DNA from: Urechis unicinctus
Taxonomy: Eukaryota > Annelida > Polychaeta > Xenopneusta > Urechidae
Length of the DNA: 64,000 nt
NCBI GenBank assembly: GCA_034190875.2
Contig: CM067357.1
Span: forward strand, 19,348,270 to 19,412,269
Direction of reading: 5' to 3'
The notes under the pieces were generated by a model, which was given only the letters and a program-made list of their open reading frames with translations, did not search any database and was not told where the DNA came from. Positions 63,596 to 64,000 of this stretch are shown one piece after another (the stretch's first letter is position 1; the number at the start of each line of letters is the position of its first letter). Position numbers and translations under genes: made by a program.

Positions 63596-64000
63596 AGTAA
63601 TGTCGAAGGCGTTGGGTACTTACTTTTGTTGCACGTGAATCCCAAGAATACTCAAGTTTTACGACTTATGTGAATATACAATATAAAAAGCAACACCACA
63701 CAATTTATCTTAACAAGTTACGGTCCAGCATGGAGATCATCGAATAAGAGTTTGATGGTGCGCTGCAACTGTTCGCCGCCTCGTTTGCCCAGCACTGGGA
63801 ATGAATCAACAGATATTTTGCAGTCCGTACTTTGGAATAATTTGTTTATGTATGTCGTTGACCATTTATAACATGTTTTGCAGTCCGGTTGTGATACATA
63901 TCGCATTTTTGATTGCTTGCAACTAGATTGCTTGCACTATGCATTTAGCTTCAGCTGTTAGCAACTTCATTGCTTATCTATCAGACACAAACGCTTTCCT
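63596..64000. other. Unassigned sequence at the window end
   Basis: No gene recognised; it shows no similarity to the sequence that follows the matching array at 2895. Confidence 0.45.

Overview
The window is AT-rich eukaryotic DNA, most likely from a non-model invertebrate animal. It shows no operon-like gene order, no bacterial or phage gene, and no complete host gene that I can recognise. Most six-frame ORFs longer than 60 codons are chance ORFs or Ile/Tyr-repeat translations of (TA)n microsatellites. The identifiable content is decayed retrotransposons, long (TA)n and compound microsatellites, and an unusually dense set of direct duplications and dispersed repeats. The species cannot be named from this sequence. 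Similarity between repeat copies was judged by eye and no identities were computed.

Retroelements (all on the minus strand). (1) 29.37-32.66 kb: a non-LTR retrotransposon of the Jockey/CR1 group, with an ORF1p-like coiled-coil/RRM-like/C-terminal-domain remnant (32663-31973) and an ORF2 with AP-endonuclease and reverse transcriptase (31696-29376). It is broken by several frameshifts and cut off on its 3' side. (2) 51.43-53.93 and 55.80-58.45 kb: two direct copies of a segment carrying a second, different LINE RT; a fragment of the same LINE lies at 1-130. (3) 58.45-58.81 kb: an RNase H C-terminus plus Cys/His tail from an I-like LINE. (4) 36.09-37.87 kb: a 5' fragment of a Gypsy-like LTR retrotransposon (LTR-like region, gag with two zinc knuckles, retropepsin). 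(5) 59.77-60.06 kb: a Cys/His C-terminal segment of LINE type.

Duplication architecture. Blocks at 9.3-16.8 kb recur in the same order and orientation at 33.65-41.5 kb, with large indels; the LTR-element fragment is present only in the second set. A recent tandem duplication joins 43.04-44.84 and 44.98-46.63 kb. The LINE segment at 51.43-53.93 kb is duplicated at 55.80-58.45 kb. A 0.4-0.5 kb family occurs at 17.0, 48.9 and 62.6 kb, and smaller repeat pairs are at 2.54/63.28, 0.13/8.82, 15.0/34.4 and 59.0/59.36 kb. Long (TA)n arrays lie exactly at the junctions of the two clearest direct duplications and at one end of both members of the 2.54/63.28 pair.

Unassigned stretches: 0.43-2.54, 2.9-8.8, 17.8-28.2, 46.7-48.9 and 60.1-62.5 kb are AT-rich sequence in which I see no supported gene, RNA gene or element. 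I did not find a novel multi-gene system. The most interesting signals are the link between (TA)n arrays and duplication breakpoints, paralogue pairs that show microsatellite expansion and element insertion, and a LINE that keeps its 5' ORF1 but has lost its 3' end.
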